DNA from: Olivibacter domesticus
GTDB lineage: Bacteria > Bacteroidota > Bacteroidia > Sphingobacteriales > Sphingobacteriaceae
Direction: 5' to 3'
DNA: 64,000 nt
NCBI RefSeq assembly: GCF_900109575.1
Contig: NZ_FOAF01000001.1
Location: 1,645,662-1,709,661 of the forward strand
This document shows positions 16,454-24,898 of this stretch, piece after piece. A program made the translations under genes and the position numbers. Each line of letters begins with the position of its first letter. The first letter of the stretch is position 1. A model generated the notes under the pieces. The model saw nothing but the letters and a program-made list of their open reading frames with translations. It was not told the origin of the DNA and made no database searches.

Positions 16454-16930
16454 CTATTGATTTAAAACTATCATCTCTTTTCCCTTTGCGTAGATTTTTT
16501 CAAAAAAAATGAATGGCAGGCTATTTCTGCACAGATAATCCTTTAGGTCATCTACCGTCATTTTAAGTTCGGCAGCGAGTAGAGAAGTTACCGGAATACC
16601 GAGCGCTGTTAACTGATCGATTGTTTCCTTGCTGAAGAATCCTTGCTTTTCCGCTTCTATATAAAGATTTCTAAGTTGACTATTTCGTTGAAAAACCAAT
16701 CGTTCTCGACTGGTCAGTTCCTCCTGCCTTTCAGCCATGATATTTGTGGTAAACTGGTGCATTTGTTTGATATGATGTAGCGAAAGCTTTGCATCATGGC
16801 AAACCAGCTGATCGCCATTCTTTTTTGACATCCGCAATATGAAATGTACATTTTCTGATGAATCATCGTTGAGTTCTTCGAACTCCAAGTAAGTGAAGCC
16901 TGTTTTTATTTTTATCCGGTTACGCGGCAT
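16454..16930 (-). CDS. Hypothetical protein, 158 residues
   Basis: This soluble protein has a short beta-rich N-terminus (RIKIKTGFTYLEFEEL), a charged central helix (about 60-105) and a C-terminal helical region. No signal peptide or membrane segment is visible and I recognise no family. The stop codon abuts the CsbD relic on the same strand, so its C-terminus may be next to a deletion junction. Open length and ordinary amino-acid composition support a real gene. Confidence 0.6.
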   Translation of the reverse strand: MPRNRIKIKTGFTYLEFEELNDDSSENVHFILRMSKKNGDQLVCHDAKLSLHHIKQMHQFTTNIMAERQEELTSRERLVFQRNSQLRNLYIEAEKQGFFSKETIDQLTALGIPVTSLLAAELKMTVDDLKDYLCRNSLPFIFFEKIYAKGKEMIVLNQ

Positions 16931-16991
16931 TTTATCTAACGGTATTACAGAATTAAACCATATTGAAGTATTTAAATTTGCATTTTAACTC

Positions 16992-17177
16992 TCATTGTAG
17001 GTGGCGTTTAACCCTTCGAACAAAATCATCAATATTGAATGGCTTGCTTATAAAATCCAGGAATGTGCAGCGCGAATCATTACTGGAATTAACTACAGCA
17101 GACATCAGTATGATAGGTATGATTTCCCGGATGTCCGGATTATCCTCAACGAGTAAAACTTTCTTTTTTAGAATCAC
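16992..17177 (-). pseudogene. Response regulator with internal deletion
   Basis: The product would be 61 residues instead of about 120. It begins as a receiver (KKKVLLVEDNPDIREI), jumps directly to the fourth-strand motif IPIILMSA, and finishes with FISKPFNIDDFVRRVKRHL. The stretch holding the phospho-acceptor Asp is gone, in frame. It cannot be phosphorylated normally, so it is listed as a pseudogene, although a short protein may still be made. Confidence 0.75.
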
Positions 17178-17260
17178 AGCAATAAATCACTTTAGATATG
17201 CACAACTTCTTATAATAATAGTTACGAAATTTTGCGATGTTCGGTTTTTTCATTTAAGTT

Positions 17261-17595
17261 TTACATCAAAAGTGTTACACACGAAATGTATGATACCTCT
17301 GTACTGTTCCTGTAATTTACAGAAAAGCATATTGATCCATGGATACGTGGTCAATCAGTATCGGTAAATGATGCTGTCGTATTTCGTTGCATAAGGTGCT
17401 CTCTAATTCGAGTTCATCACCCGGTTTAAGGCCGAAGTTCGCATCATCCCTCACGCAATAAGCTGTCCACTTTTGTTCAGTTACTCTTGCTACAGCAGCA
17501 AAGCGCATACCGGATGTAGTGCATATTATTTCGAGTATTGAAGCTATATCATCTATTGCATTTAGTCTTTGGATAAGGTTTTGGTCGATATACAT
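17261..17595 (-). pseudogene. GAF-domain sensor relic, frameshifted
   Basis: The N-terminal 90 residues match the GAF domain found at the start of many soluble kinases (SGMRFAAVARVTEQKW, LKPGDELELESTLCNEIRQ, then ILIDHVS). The frame ends at a stop where the GAF should continue. A shifted frame just after YAF picks up a segment resembling the next motif (VSYIS) before stopping at 17261. No kinase domain follows. It is the head of a broken sensor gene. Confidence 0.65.
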
Positions 17596-17625
17596 TTGCT
17601 GAAAATTAGTACAGAATCAAAGTTA

Positions 17626-18459
17626 CTAAATTTTACCGGCAACCACCATTTGATCTAAGGTAGGTGTTTCTACACCGCCTTCTTTTTCAATAGTGATAGC
17701 AAACATCTCGGCCTTTTGAATTGTTTTCATCTGTTGCATAGCTTCTAAGCTAGCTTGGTTGAAAACACCGGCACTTACCGGTTTTCCATTTACAATTGCC
17801 CACAGCTGATATTGTTTTCCTTTAGGTAGGATTTTCAACTTGTTGGGCAGCAAATAAACTTCTTTTGTTGCGCCATCCCAATAAAGGGCAGCAGTAAGCT
17901 CCTCGTGGCCAGCTACCCCCTGTAGATCTAGTTTTCGCACCCCAAGTTTTCCAACAACGGCGATCCGCTGCTTAAGCGTATCGGCCTGACCCCGGTATTG
18001 TGTAAGCTCTGCTGTTAAAGACCGTTGTTGTGTGGCCATCAATAATATTTCGGTCTTCAGTTTTTTCACAGTATAGACATGGTATATCGCGCCCAATAGC
18101 AGTAATATGATGGCAGTCGCGGCAACGAAAGTGGCAGGATTTGTTTTGCGTTTTTTATGCTCAGCAATATCAACTATTTCCGGATGTTCCTGCGTATTGG
18201 TATCCAATGCACCGGCTTGATCCGCGATCAAACCCTCTTCCTGTAAAGCCTTTAATATGCGATCTTTGCCGGCTGCAGGTGGTGCTGTTGCATTAGCCTC
18301 GGCAAAAAGTTCAATACTTTCCTGCGCTTCCAATAAAGCCATCCTTATTTCAGGATATTGCATACAAAGTGCCTCCAGCTCGCGAGCTTCTTCCCCACTA
18401 GCCATACCGAGTGCGTACATTTCAATAACTCCTGACGATATGTATGCCTTTATATCCAA
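17626..18459 (-). CDS. Anti-sigma factor, RskA/anti-sigma-K type
   Basis: This 277-residue protein has an N-terminal cytoplasmic anti-sigma domain (about 1-75), one membrane helix (about 108-128), a short coiled coil and a C-terminal periplasmic RskA domain with the family motif YQLWAIVNGKPVSAGVF. It starts one base after the stop of the sigma gene upstream, so the pair is co-translated and this protein should hold the sigma factor at the membrane until an envelope or redox signal arrives. Confidence 0.92.
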   Translation of the reverse strand: MDIKAYISSGVIEMYALGMASGEEARELEALCMQYPEIRMALLEAQESIELFAEANATAPPAAGKDRILKALQEEGLIADQAGALDTNTQEHPEIVDIAEHKKRKTNPATFVAATAIILLLLGAIYHVYTVKKLKTEILLMATQQRSLTAELTQYRGQADTLKQRIAVVGKLGVRKLDLQGVAGHEELTAALYWDGATKEVYLLPNKLKILPKGKQYQLWAIVNGKPVSAGVFNQASLEAMQQMKTIQKAEMFAITIEKEGGVETPTLDQMVVAGKI

Positions 18460-18460
18460 T

Positions 18461-19006
18461 TTAATTCAATATTTGCCTTAATTGTGTTAATGCTTGCCTT
18501 GCTCTCGACTTTACCGTACCCAACGGTATGTCCAACTCTTTTGATATTTCCTCTTGTGTGTACCCTTGATAATAAGCCAACTCAATAATAACCCGATGCT
18601 CTTCCTTCAACTTATCCAACACGTTTCTTAGCCCCAAGTGATCTACCTTCGTTTGTGTTTCATTTCCGTTCACATGCTTACCGGGCTCCAGACTGTCGGT
18701 ATGCTGTTCTTTTTTTCGGATTCCCGATCGAAGATAATCAATTGCTACATGACGCATAATATTGAGCATCCAGGTAAACAACTTACCTTTACTGACATCA
18801 TACTGTTCGATACTCTTCCATACTTTTACAAAGCCTTCCTGTAGTATATCGGTCGCCTCCTCGCCCTCTCCTACTATACGCTGAATAACCCCATAAAAGG
18901 CCGCAGCATAGCTATCGTACAGGTAACTGTAAGCTTGCTGGTCCCTACTTTTCAGGAGGGATACCAATTCTTCTTCTGTATAGATGGATTTTGTTGGCAA
19001 AGACAA
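18461..19006 (-). CDS. RNA polymerase sigma factor, ECF (SigK-like)
   Basis: This 181-residue sigma factor has region 2 (ATDILQEGFVKVWKSIEQY…, then LFTWMLNIMRHVAIDYLR) and region 4 helix-turn-helix (YTQEEISKELDIPLGTVKSR). The partner is the RskA-type anti-sigma gene one base downstream. By analogy with SigK/RskA pairs, the regulon would be membrane-stress or redox genes; the target promoter is not visible in the window. Confidence 0.95.
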   Translation of the reverse strand: MSLPTKSIYTEEELVSLLKSRDQQAYSYLYDSYAAAFYGVIQRIVGEGEEATDILQEGFVKVWKSIEQYDVSKGKLFTWMLNIMRHVAIDYLRSGIRKKEQHTDSLEPGKHVNGNETQTKVDHLGLRNVLDKLKEEHRVIIELAYYQGYTQEEISKELDIPLGTVKSRARQALTQLRQILN

Positions 19007-19186
19007 TCAGATAAAAATCTAGTAAATATAGTTAACTTTTCCGTTTTACAACAAGTACTGCCACCAATTGTTTTGTCTACCATCTTTGACCCATATACGG
19101 TAGGCCTGGCACATCGGATTTATGAGAACTGTTTTTGTGTTGGAATTGTGCTATTTTAATACGCTATTCTATTTGAGACTTTTAAA

Positions 19187-19240
19187 CAATAAACTTAGCT
19201 GCTTCTTGTGCTTGTTCGTCAAAGCACAAACACGGATAAA
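19187..19240 (-). pseudogene. VOC/PhnB-family fragment, near-copy of 43644-43698
   Basis: A 54-base stretch matches bases 43644-43698, in the N-terminal part of the intact VOC gene, at 52 of 55 aligned positions with one base missing. Read on the minus strand it encodes YPCLCFDEQAQEAAKF, compared with YPCLWFDGQAQEAAKF in the intact gene, and then stops. There is no start codon. It is a relic of a second, closely related VOC gene. The rest of the 420-base gap between the sigma factor and the MarR gene shows nothing else recognisable. Confidence 0.7.
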
Positions 19241-19381
19241 CTGTTTCTCAACTGCATAAAGTAACAGACAGGCAAAAAAACATTGTAGTGCTAAATGAAA
19301 ATAGTTCAAACAAATTCGATCGTTTTTTTATTATAGTATAAAAAAATACTTTTTTTGAATTAAAATAGTTTATTATTGTTC

Positions 19382-19389
19382 TAAATTTG
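19382..19389 (+). promoter_or_regulatory. Candidate -7 element of the carotenoid operon
   Basis: TAAATTTG fits the Bacteroidota -7 consensus TAnnTTTG, 38 bases before the MarR start codon. A TTTG lies upstream at 19354-19357, at a gap of 24 bases, slightly longer than usual. An inverted repeat AGTAT-N6-ATACT at 19335-19350 overlaps the upstream region and could be an operator. Confidence 0.35.
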
Positions 19390-19426
19390 TATTTTAAGAG
19401 GAAGGTGAAATGCCATTTATTTAAAA

Positions 19427-20107
19427 ATGAACTATAAACTAGTAAAAGACACTATACAATTGTTAGAACAATTTGAGATAGAAATGCAAGAGAAAGGTCA
19501 ACACACCTGCGATATTAAAGACTTCAAACATTGGATAGCCAACAGTTTTCGCGAAGAAGTGTCTATTCAAGAACCTTACTGGGAAGGTAAGGAAAAAGGT
19601 AGAACACCCGAAAGTGCTATCAATACACTTATCGTTCACATGAATCGATATGCCAAGACCTATTCTAAGTCGGCAATACACAATTCGGACTTTTCTACGC
19701 AGGAGGAATTTATATATCTGATAAATCTCAGGGCTTTTGGAGCGATGACCAAAATGGAACTTATCAAAAGAAATATTCAGGATAAGCCTGTTGGTATGCA
19801 GATTATCAACCGACTGATGAACCAAGGATGGGTAGAACAACGGGATTCTGAAACAGATAAGAGGAGCAAAATTATACATATTACAAAAAAAGGGTTACAG
19901 TCGCTAGACAAGCAGATGGACAAAATCCGTCAAGCGACGAAAATCGTTACAGGTGACCTGACCCATCCTGAAAAAATGGAACTGATAAGATTGTTGAACA
20001 AACTTGATCATTTTCATCAACCGATATTTTCTCAAAATATAGACAGTGCAGAGCTGTTGGAGCGAGTGGCTGATGGGAATTTATCAGTAAAAAATAAAAT
20101 ACAATGA
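19427..20107 (+). CDS. MarR-family regulator of the carotenoid operon
   Basis: This 226-residue protein has an N-terminal extension of about 80 residues and a winged helix-turn-helix (about 105-190) with the MarR wing sequence DKRSKIIHITKKG. Its last codons overlap the crtI start by four bases, so it is the first gene of the operon and probably its autoregulator. MarR repressors usually dissociate from DNA on binding a small aromatic ligand or on oxidation; which applies here cannot be read. Confidence 0.9.
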   Translation: MNYKLVKDTIQLLEQFEIEMQEKGQHTCDIKDFKHWIANSFREEVSIQEPYWEGKEKGRTPESAINTLIVHMNRYAKTYSKSAIHNSDFSTQEEFIYLINLRAFGAMTKMELIKRNIQDKPVGMQIINRLMNQGWVEQRDSETDKRSKIIHITKKGLQSLDKQMDKIRQATKIVTGDLTHPEKMELIRLLNKLDHFHQPIFSQNIDSAELLERVADGNLSVKNKIQ

Positions 20108-21597
20108 GAAAAAAGATAGCCATCATCGGTTCGGGAATTTCAGGACTTTCAGCGGCTGCCTATGCTGCAAAAAAGGGTAATGAGGTACATGTTTTCGAGA
20201 AAAATGGAAGTCCTGGTGGCCGCGCCAGACAGTTCAAAACTGATAATGGTTACACTTTTGATATGGGGCCGAGCTGGTATTGGATGCCTGATATTATCAA
20301 TGATTTCTTCCGTGACTTTGGTTATGAAACGAACGATTTTTATGATTTAACACCACTGAACCCGCAGTTTGAAATGATATTCTCTGATGGTACCATTTCC
20401 CTACCAAAAAATTATGAGGAGATGAAAATCTTATTTGAGAACCTAGAAAAAGATGCTGGGATAAAGCTCGACGAGTTTATGGAAGCAGCTCAGTACAAAT
20501 ACCATGTGGGGATGAAAGAATTTGTAAACAAGCCTTGTCATAACTGGTCAGAATTTGTTTCGCTAAAGATCGCCAAAAGTGCGTTTAAGTTGGATTTACT
20601 GTCCAACTTCCGAGATTATATAGGTAAATATTTTTCGAACGCCAAACTGAAAGCCTTGATGGAATTTCCGGTCATTTTTCTTGGCGCATCTCCTAAAAAT
20701 ATTCCAGCATTATATAGCTTAATGAACTATGGAGGATACGTTCTGGGCACTTGGTATCCCATGGGCGGATTTTATGAATTAGTAAAAGCCATGAAGACCG
20801 TTGCCGAGGTGCAGGGGGCAAAATTCCATTTTAACCATAACGTTGAGAAGCTTAATACGGAGAAGGGAAAAGTGAGATCGCTTACTATCAACAAGGAAAA
20901 ATGGGAATTTGATGTAGTGATTGCGTCGTCTGATTATCATCATACAGAAACGTTACTGGATGAAAAGTACAGGAACTATTCAGAAAACTATTGGGAAAGC
21001 AAAACATTCGCACCGTCCTGTCTCATTTACTATTTAGGATTTAAGGAGCCAATCACCCGCCTTAAGCATCATACGTTATTTTTTGAAAATGATTTTGACA
21101 AGCACATCGATGCTATTTATACGAATAAAAATTGGCCAGAAAAACCATTGTTTTATGCTTGTTGCCCTTCCAAAACAGATGCTGGTGTAGCTCCAGAAAA
21201 TCACGAAAATATTTTTCTGTTAATGCCTTTGGCAACAGGTATTAAAGATGATGAAAACACAAGAGAAAGGTATCTGCACGAAATGCTTCAAAGACTTGAA
21301 AAACATACTGGTACTCCCGATTTACAACTAAAAATAGATTATAAAAAAAGCTATTGTGCACGCGACTTTATCAGTGATTATAATGCGTATCGGGGTAATG
21401 CTTATGGATTGGCAAATACGTTGAAACAAACTGCGGTATGGAAGCCCTCTATAAGAAATAAACAATTATCTAACCTGTATTATGCGGGGCAACTGACTGT
21501 TCCCGGACCGGGTGTACCCCCGGCCATAATATCTGGAAAAATAGTTGCAACAGAAGTTGATAAGCTAAAAACAATCCGCCATGAAAAGGTTATATGA
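20104..21597 (+). CDS. crtI: Phytoene desaturase
   Basis: This 497-residue FAD enzyme introduces double bases of conjugation into phytoene to give lycopene. It has the N-terminal dinucleotide motif IIGSGISGLSAAAYAAKKG with the following E-x-PGGRA loop, and the C-terminal CrtI signature YYAGQLTVPGPGVPPAIISG. Length is normal for the family. It overlaps the MarR gene by 4 bases and crtB by 17 bases, so the three are translationally coupled. Confidence 0.95.
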   Translation: MRKKIAIIGSGISGLSAAAYAAKKGNEVHVFEKNGSPGGRARQFKTDNGYTFDMGPSWYWMPDIINDFFRDFGYETNDFYDLTPLNPQFEMIFSDGTISLPKNYEEMKILFENLEKDAGIKLDEFMEAAQYKYHVGMKEFVNKPCHNWSEFVSLKIAKSAFKLDLLSNFRDYIGKYFSNAKLKALMEFPVIFLGASPKNIPALYSLMNYGGYVLGTWYPMGGFYELVKAMKTVAEVQGAKFHFNHNVEKLNTEKGKVRSLTINKEKWEFDVVIASSDYHHTETLLDEKYRNYSENYWESKTFAPSCLIYYLGFKEPITRLKHHTLFFENDFDKHIDAIYTNKNWPEKPLFYACCPSKTDAGVAPENHENIFLLMPLATGIKDDENTRERYLHEMLQRLEKHTGTPDLQLKIDYKKSYCARDFISDYNAYRGNAYGLANTLKQTAVWKPSIRNKQLSNLYYAGQLTVPGPGVPPAIISGKIVATEVDKLKTIRHEKVI

Positions 21598-22417
21598 GGA
21601 ATTATCTTATGCCGTAAGCGAAGCTACAACCAAAAAGTATAGCACTAGTTTCTCATTTGGAATTCTGGCACTGCATCCCTCTATTCGGCCGTCTATTTAT
21701 GCGATTTATGGTTATGTAAGACTTGCTGATGAAATAGTTGACAGCTTTCACGATTATAATAAATCTGAGTTACTGACGCGGTTTAAAAACCAGACAACAG
21801 AGGCTTTAGATGAAGGCATCTCATTGAATCCTATCTTACAATCCTTTCAGGAAACGGTCAATAAATACAGTATCGATAGGAACCTTATCTACCAGTTTCT
21901 ACATAGTATGGAGATGGATCTAAAACCGGTGGAGTACAATTCTGACTTGTATCAGGAATATATCCTCGGTTCTGCGGAGGTAGTGGGATTGATGTGTTTA
22001 CAGATATTTGTAGAAGGCAATAAAGCAATGTACGAATTATTAAAACCTTATGCTATGAAATTAGGTTCTGTATTTCAGAAAGTCAATTTTTTAAGGGATT
22101 TAAAAGAAGATTACCACCTTTTAGGTCGTACTTATTTCCCAAATATTCAAATGGGTGTTTTTAATAATGAAATCAAAATGCAGATTGAGCAGGGAATTGA
22201 GATCGAATTTAAAGAAGCATTGAAAGGTATTAGAAAACTACCCAATTCTTCAAAATTCGGTGTGTATCTTGCCTACAGATATTATTTGTCTTTATTTCAA
22301 AAAATAAAAAAAATGCCTGCAGAAAAAATTATGCATCAACGTATACGCATTGATAACAGGCAAAAATTGTCTTTGGCAATGAGTAGTTACGTACAGTTTA
22401 AAATGGCCTTAGTATGA
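21581..22417 (+). CDS. crtB: Phytoene synthase
   Basis: This 278-residue squalene/phytoene synthase condenses two geranylgeranyl diphosphates to phytoene. Both aspartate-rich motifs are present: DEIVD in RLADEIVD and DLKED in NFLRDLKED. The start lies within the last codons of crtI. No GGPP synthase gene is in the window, so the precursor must come from elsewhere in the genome. Its stop overlaps the start of the next gene. Confidence 0.95.
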   Translation: MKRLYEELSYAVSEATTKKYSTSFSFGILALHPSIRPSIYAIYGYVRLADEIVDSFHDYNKSELLTRFKNQTTEALDEGISLNPILQSFQETVNKYSIDRNLIYQFLHSMEMDLKPVEYNSDLYQEYILGSAEVVGLMCLQIFVEGNKAMYELLKPYAMKLGSVFQKVNFLRDLKEDYHLLGRTYFPNIQMGVFNNEIKMQIEQGIEIEFKEALKGIRKLPNSSKFGVYLAYRYYLSLFQKIKKMPAEKIMHQRIRIDNRQKLSLAMSSYVQFKMALV

Positions 22418-22872
22418 AAATAGCATTATTGGTTTTTACAATGCTCTTGGGCAATCTTTTTACTTTGAATGCTTTAACCTTAGAAACTGTACGTAAGAAT
22501 TATCAGTTGGCAATTGTAGACAAAAGTATTTGCAGATCGATGATCCAACAATTAGAAAACACCCAAACAAGCCATATACATATGGCTTATTTGGGCGCGT
22601 TTCAAACGATTTGGGCAAGGCACACCTCTAACCCAATTAGTAAACTTAAAACGTTCAATAAAGGTAAAACGAATATTGACAAAGCAGTCCGAATGGTTCC
22701 GAATAGCGTTGAAATAATTTTTATTCGTTATTCGGTGCAGCGTAATAGCCCTGGATTTTTGAGATATAACGGCAACTTGAAAGAAGACAGAAACTTTTTG
22801 CACGAAAAATGGCATAGCATCACTTCTGAGACTTTAAAAACCATGGTGGAACAACTTTTAAATCGTAAATAA
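22414..22872 (+). CDS. Unknown exported protein inside the carotenoid operon
   Basis: A 152-residue protein begins with a signal peptide (about 1-20, …FTLNAL). The mature part is mainly helical with few cysteines and contains a conspicuous central sequence, IDKAVRMVPNSVEIIFIRYS. The start codon overlaps crtB's stop (ATGA), so it is firmly in the operon. I recognise no family. A periplasmic or outer-membrane role, such as carotenoid handling, is a guess from position only. Confidence 0.75.
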   Translation: MKIALLVFTMLLGNLFTLNALTLETVRKNYQLAIVDKSICRSMIQQLENTQTSHIHMAYLGAFQTIWARHTSNPISKLKTFNKGKTNIDKAVRMVPNSVEIIFIRYSVQRNSPGFLRYNGNLKEDRNFLHEKWHSITSETLKTMVEQLLNRK

Positions 22873-22873
22873 G

Positions 22874-22981
22874 ATGGCATATCAACTTCAAAGAACACAG
22901 CAACTCAAGAAACTGCTAAGGATTTTTGACTTCTGTCATCAAGTTTTGAAGGAATTATTTAATGCACAGAAAGAAATATGA
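22874..22981 (+). CDS. Possible small protein between the unknown gene and crtZ
   Basis: A 35-codon frame starts just after the preceding stop and ends with a TGA that overlaps the crtZ start codon (ATGA). The product is basic and amphipathic (QQLKKLLRIFDFCHQVLKE). This start/stop coupling is the pattern of the rest of the operon, which supports translation. It may also be the tail of a lost gene. No homology is recognised. Confidence 0.35.
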   Translation: MAYQLQRTQQLKKLLRIFDFCHQVLKELFNAQKEI

Positions 22982-23433
22982 ACCTGCTGATAATACTACT
23001 TACATTCTTTATGATGGAAGCTGCCACCTGGCTCATTCACAAATATGTGATGCATGGATTTTTGTGGGGATTGCACCGTGACCACCACGATCGTGACGAT
23101 GACAGCATTTTGGAAAGAAATGATTTGTTCTTTGCCATTTTTGCTACCCCTGCAATTATTTTGATGTATTTTGGAGCTAAACAAACCTTCGGCTACCTCT
23201 TTTCTATAGGGTTAGGGATTACCTTTTATGGAATAGCTTATTTTTTTGTTCACGATATTTTCATCCACCAGCGTGTAAAATTTTTAAAAAACACAAGAAA
23301 CCCTTACCTTCTTGCTATTCGTCGTGCACACAAACAACATCATAAACACCTCGAAAAAAAAGACGGAGAATGTTTCGGGTTTCTATGGGTACCAATAAAA
23401 TATTTCAAAATGTACTTTAAGAACAAAAACTGA
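22978..23433 (+). CDS. crtZ: Beta-carotene hydroxylase
   Basis: This 151-residue integral membrane di-iron hydroxylase converts beta-carotene to zeaxanthin. The histidine clusters of the fatty-acid hydroxylase/CrtZ family are all seen: HKYVMH, HRDHH, HDIFIHQR and HKQHHKH, on loops between about four hydrophobic segments. The stop codon overlaps the cyclase start by one base. Confidence 0.95.
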   Translation: MNLLIILLTFFMMEAATWLIHKYVMHGFLWGLHRDHHDRDDDSILERNDLFFAIFATPAIILMYFGAKQTFGYLFSIGLGITFYGIAYFFVHDIFIHQRVKFLKNTRNPYLLAIRRAHKQHHKHLEKKDGECFGFLWVPIKYFKMYFKNKN

Positions 23434-24128
23434 TGCAACCTTATACTTACTTATTGATCAACTTTTTTACAGTAATCATTTGTTTCATTTTTTCCTTTGA
23501 CAAAAGAATACAGTTCAACAAGTATTTTGGCAGCTTTCTAAAAGCAGCTATTTTGGTAGCTATTCCGTTTATCACTTGGGATGTTTGGTTTACAGCAAAC
23601 GGCATTTGGTGGTTTAATACCGATTACACCCTTGGAAAAAATATTTTTGGATTACCTATGGAAGAATGGATGTTCTTTATATGTATTCCTTTTTCCTGTG
23701 TATTCACTTACTATTGCCTGAACAAATTTTTTGACCTTTCTTGGGCAAATGCTTTTAATAATATTATAGTTTTTGTCAGTATTATTATCTGTGTATTAGT
23801 AGCGTTGTTGCATCACGACAAGCTATACACACTTGTCACAGCGTTAGTCACCATATTAACGCTCATTTATTTGTACTTTATAGCAAGAGCCCAATGGATT
23901 GGACAAGCCTCACTTGTTTTTACAGTCCTGATGCTCGGTTTCATTCCTGTTAATGGTATATTAACAGGAACAGGGCTTAATTCACCTATTGTCAATTATA
24001 ATACAGATGCGATATTGAATATAAGGGTACTGACTATCCCGATAGAAGATTCGGTATACGGATATACGCAGTTTTTACTGGTTACTTATTTCTTCAGATT
24101 GTTTTCCAATCGCCAGAATGTAAAATGA
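23433..24128 (+). CDS. crtYcd: Lycopene beta-cyclase, CrtYcd fusion type
   Basis: This 231-residue protein has about seven membrane helices and two repeats of the lycopene cyclase domain. The first carries GLPMEEWMFFI and the second carries TIPIEDSVYGY, the acidic motifs found separately in heterodimeric CrtYc and CrtYd. It cyclises lycopene to beta-carotene, which fits crtZ next door, so zeaxanthin is the expected end product. It is the last clear gene of the operon; a strong terminator follows about 350 bases later. Confidence 0.92.
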   Translation: MQPYTYLLINFFTVIICFIFSFDKRIQFNKYFGSFLKAAILVAIPFITWDVWFTANGIWWFNTDYTLGKNIFGLPMEEWMFFICIPFSCVFTYYCLNKFFDLSWANAFNNIIVFVSIIICVLVALLHHDKLYTLVTALVTILTLIYLYFIARAQWIGQASLVFTVLMLGFIPVNGILTGTGLNSPIVNYNTDAILNIRVLTIPIEDSVYGYTQFLLVTYFFRLFSNRQNVK

Positions 24129-24292
24129 GTAAGTTGGTATTGGGACACGACAGGGTGCTTTATCAAACAAATTGTGCTGCTTATTCTGGAAAGCCATTGA
24201 ATACTATTTAGAATGTATCTAAAAATGTTACTGGGAGATTAATGGATTTATGATCTTCAGGCACTATTTTCAGGGCATCCAAACACTGTCAA

Positions 24293-24415
24293 ATGAATAA
24301 ACATCAATTATCTTTACTAATCAAGAAGTATCAAAGACTTATTGAACTTGAAAAAAACAGTTTAAAAAAAGCACTGTATCAAACATTTATTGAAGATTTG
24401 CAAACATTATTATGA
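24293..24415 (+). CDS. Possible 40-residue helical protein
   Basis: A 40-codon frame rich in Lys, Leu and Gln (LIKKYQRLIELEKNSLKKAL…) lies between the cyclase and the terminator and would be on the crt transcript. A 28-codon frame overlapping the cyclase stop (24125-24211) is less convincing. Composition fits an amphipathic helix; no family is recognised. Confidence 0.3.
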   Translation: MNKHQLSLLIKKYQRLIELEKNSLKKALYQTFIEDLQTLL

Positions 24416-24478
24416 TTAGCATGTTGCTAAATTAGTTGTTTTACATAGTTAAATTTTTTCAAATTGTTTTAGTGACAG

Positions 24479-24511
24479 CAAAGCTCCTATCCAAGGAGCT
24501 TTGTTTTTTTT
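24479..24511 (+). terminator. Rho-independent terminator after the carotenoid operon
   Basis: A perfect 10-bp stem (CAAAGCTCCT at 24479-24488, AGGAGCTTTG at 24494-24503) with a 5-base loop is followed by eight T residues. It is the clearest terminator in the window. It ends the crt transcript and may also serve the converging gene at 24536. Confidence 0.9.
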
Positions 24512-24535
24512 CTTACAATGAGAGACCGAATAGCT

Positions 24536-24727
24536 TTAATTGGTATCTTCTCTTTCTTGTGGATGATCCTCAAAATACTGGCGAGCCTGTTTTAAGCCAG
24601 TAGCAATTGCAATGCTTTCATCTCCGTTTTCTTTAAGGATCTCGTTGGCAATCTCTACCGCTTTCTCACGCAAGTATTTCGGTTGGTTCTTATATGATGG
24701 TGGATAATCTCCGTTATACCAGGGCAT
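24536..24727 (-). CDS. Small ChaB-like / DUF-type soluble protein
   Basis: This 63-residue protein begins MPWYNGDYPPSYKNQPKYLR and continues with a helix AVEIANEILKENGDESIAIA. The pattern (NGDYP.S.KN.P...REKA.EIAN..L) is a small family common in Bacteroidota and resembling ChaB; the function is unknown. The start used is the Met before PWYNGDYP; a longer upstream frame looks non-coding. It is convergent with the crt terminator. Confidence 0.75.
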   Translation of the reverse strand: MPWYNGDYPPSYKNQPKYLREKAVEIANEILKENGDESIAIATGLKQARQYFEDHPQEREDTN

Positions 24728-24898
24728 AGTTTTCTCTTTTTTATATAACAGTTGGCGCACAATTTTGATTGCCGCGGTATCACTGCAGGAAATGCTGCAA
24801 TGCACTATATCCAGCTAAACAAATCAGAAAGCTTTTGGTTTATAACTAAGACGCCGAAATCGTTGATTAGGGCTCTAACTGGTTATGAATATTCTATC

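Noticed and set aside
24752-24898. Upstream 49-codon extension of the NarL-type kinase
   Set aside because: The extension overlaps the leader of the opposite gene and shows no domain character; the Met at 24899 (MSKSKDL) fits better.
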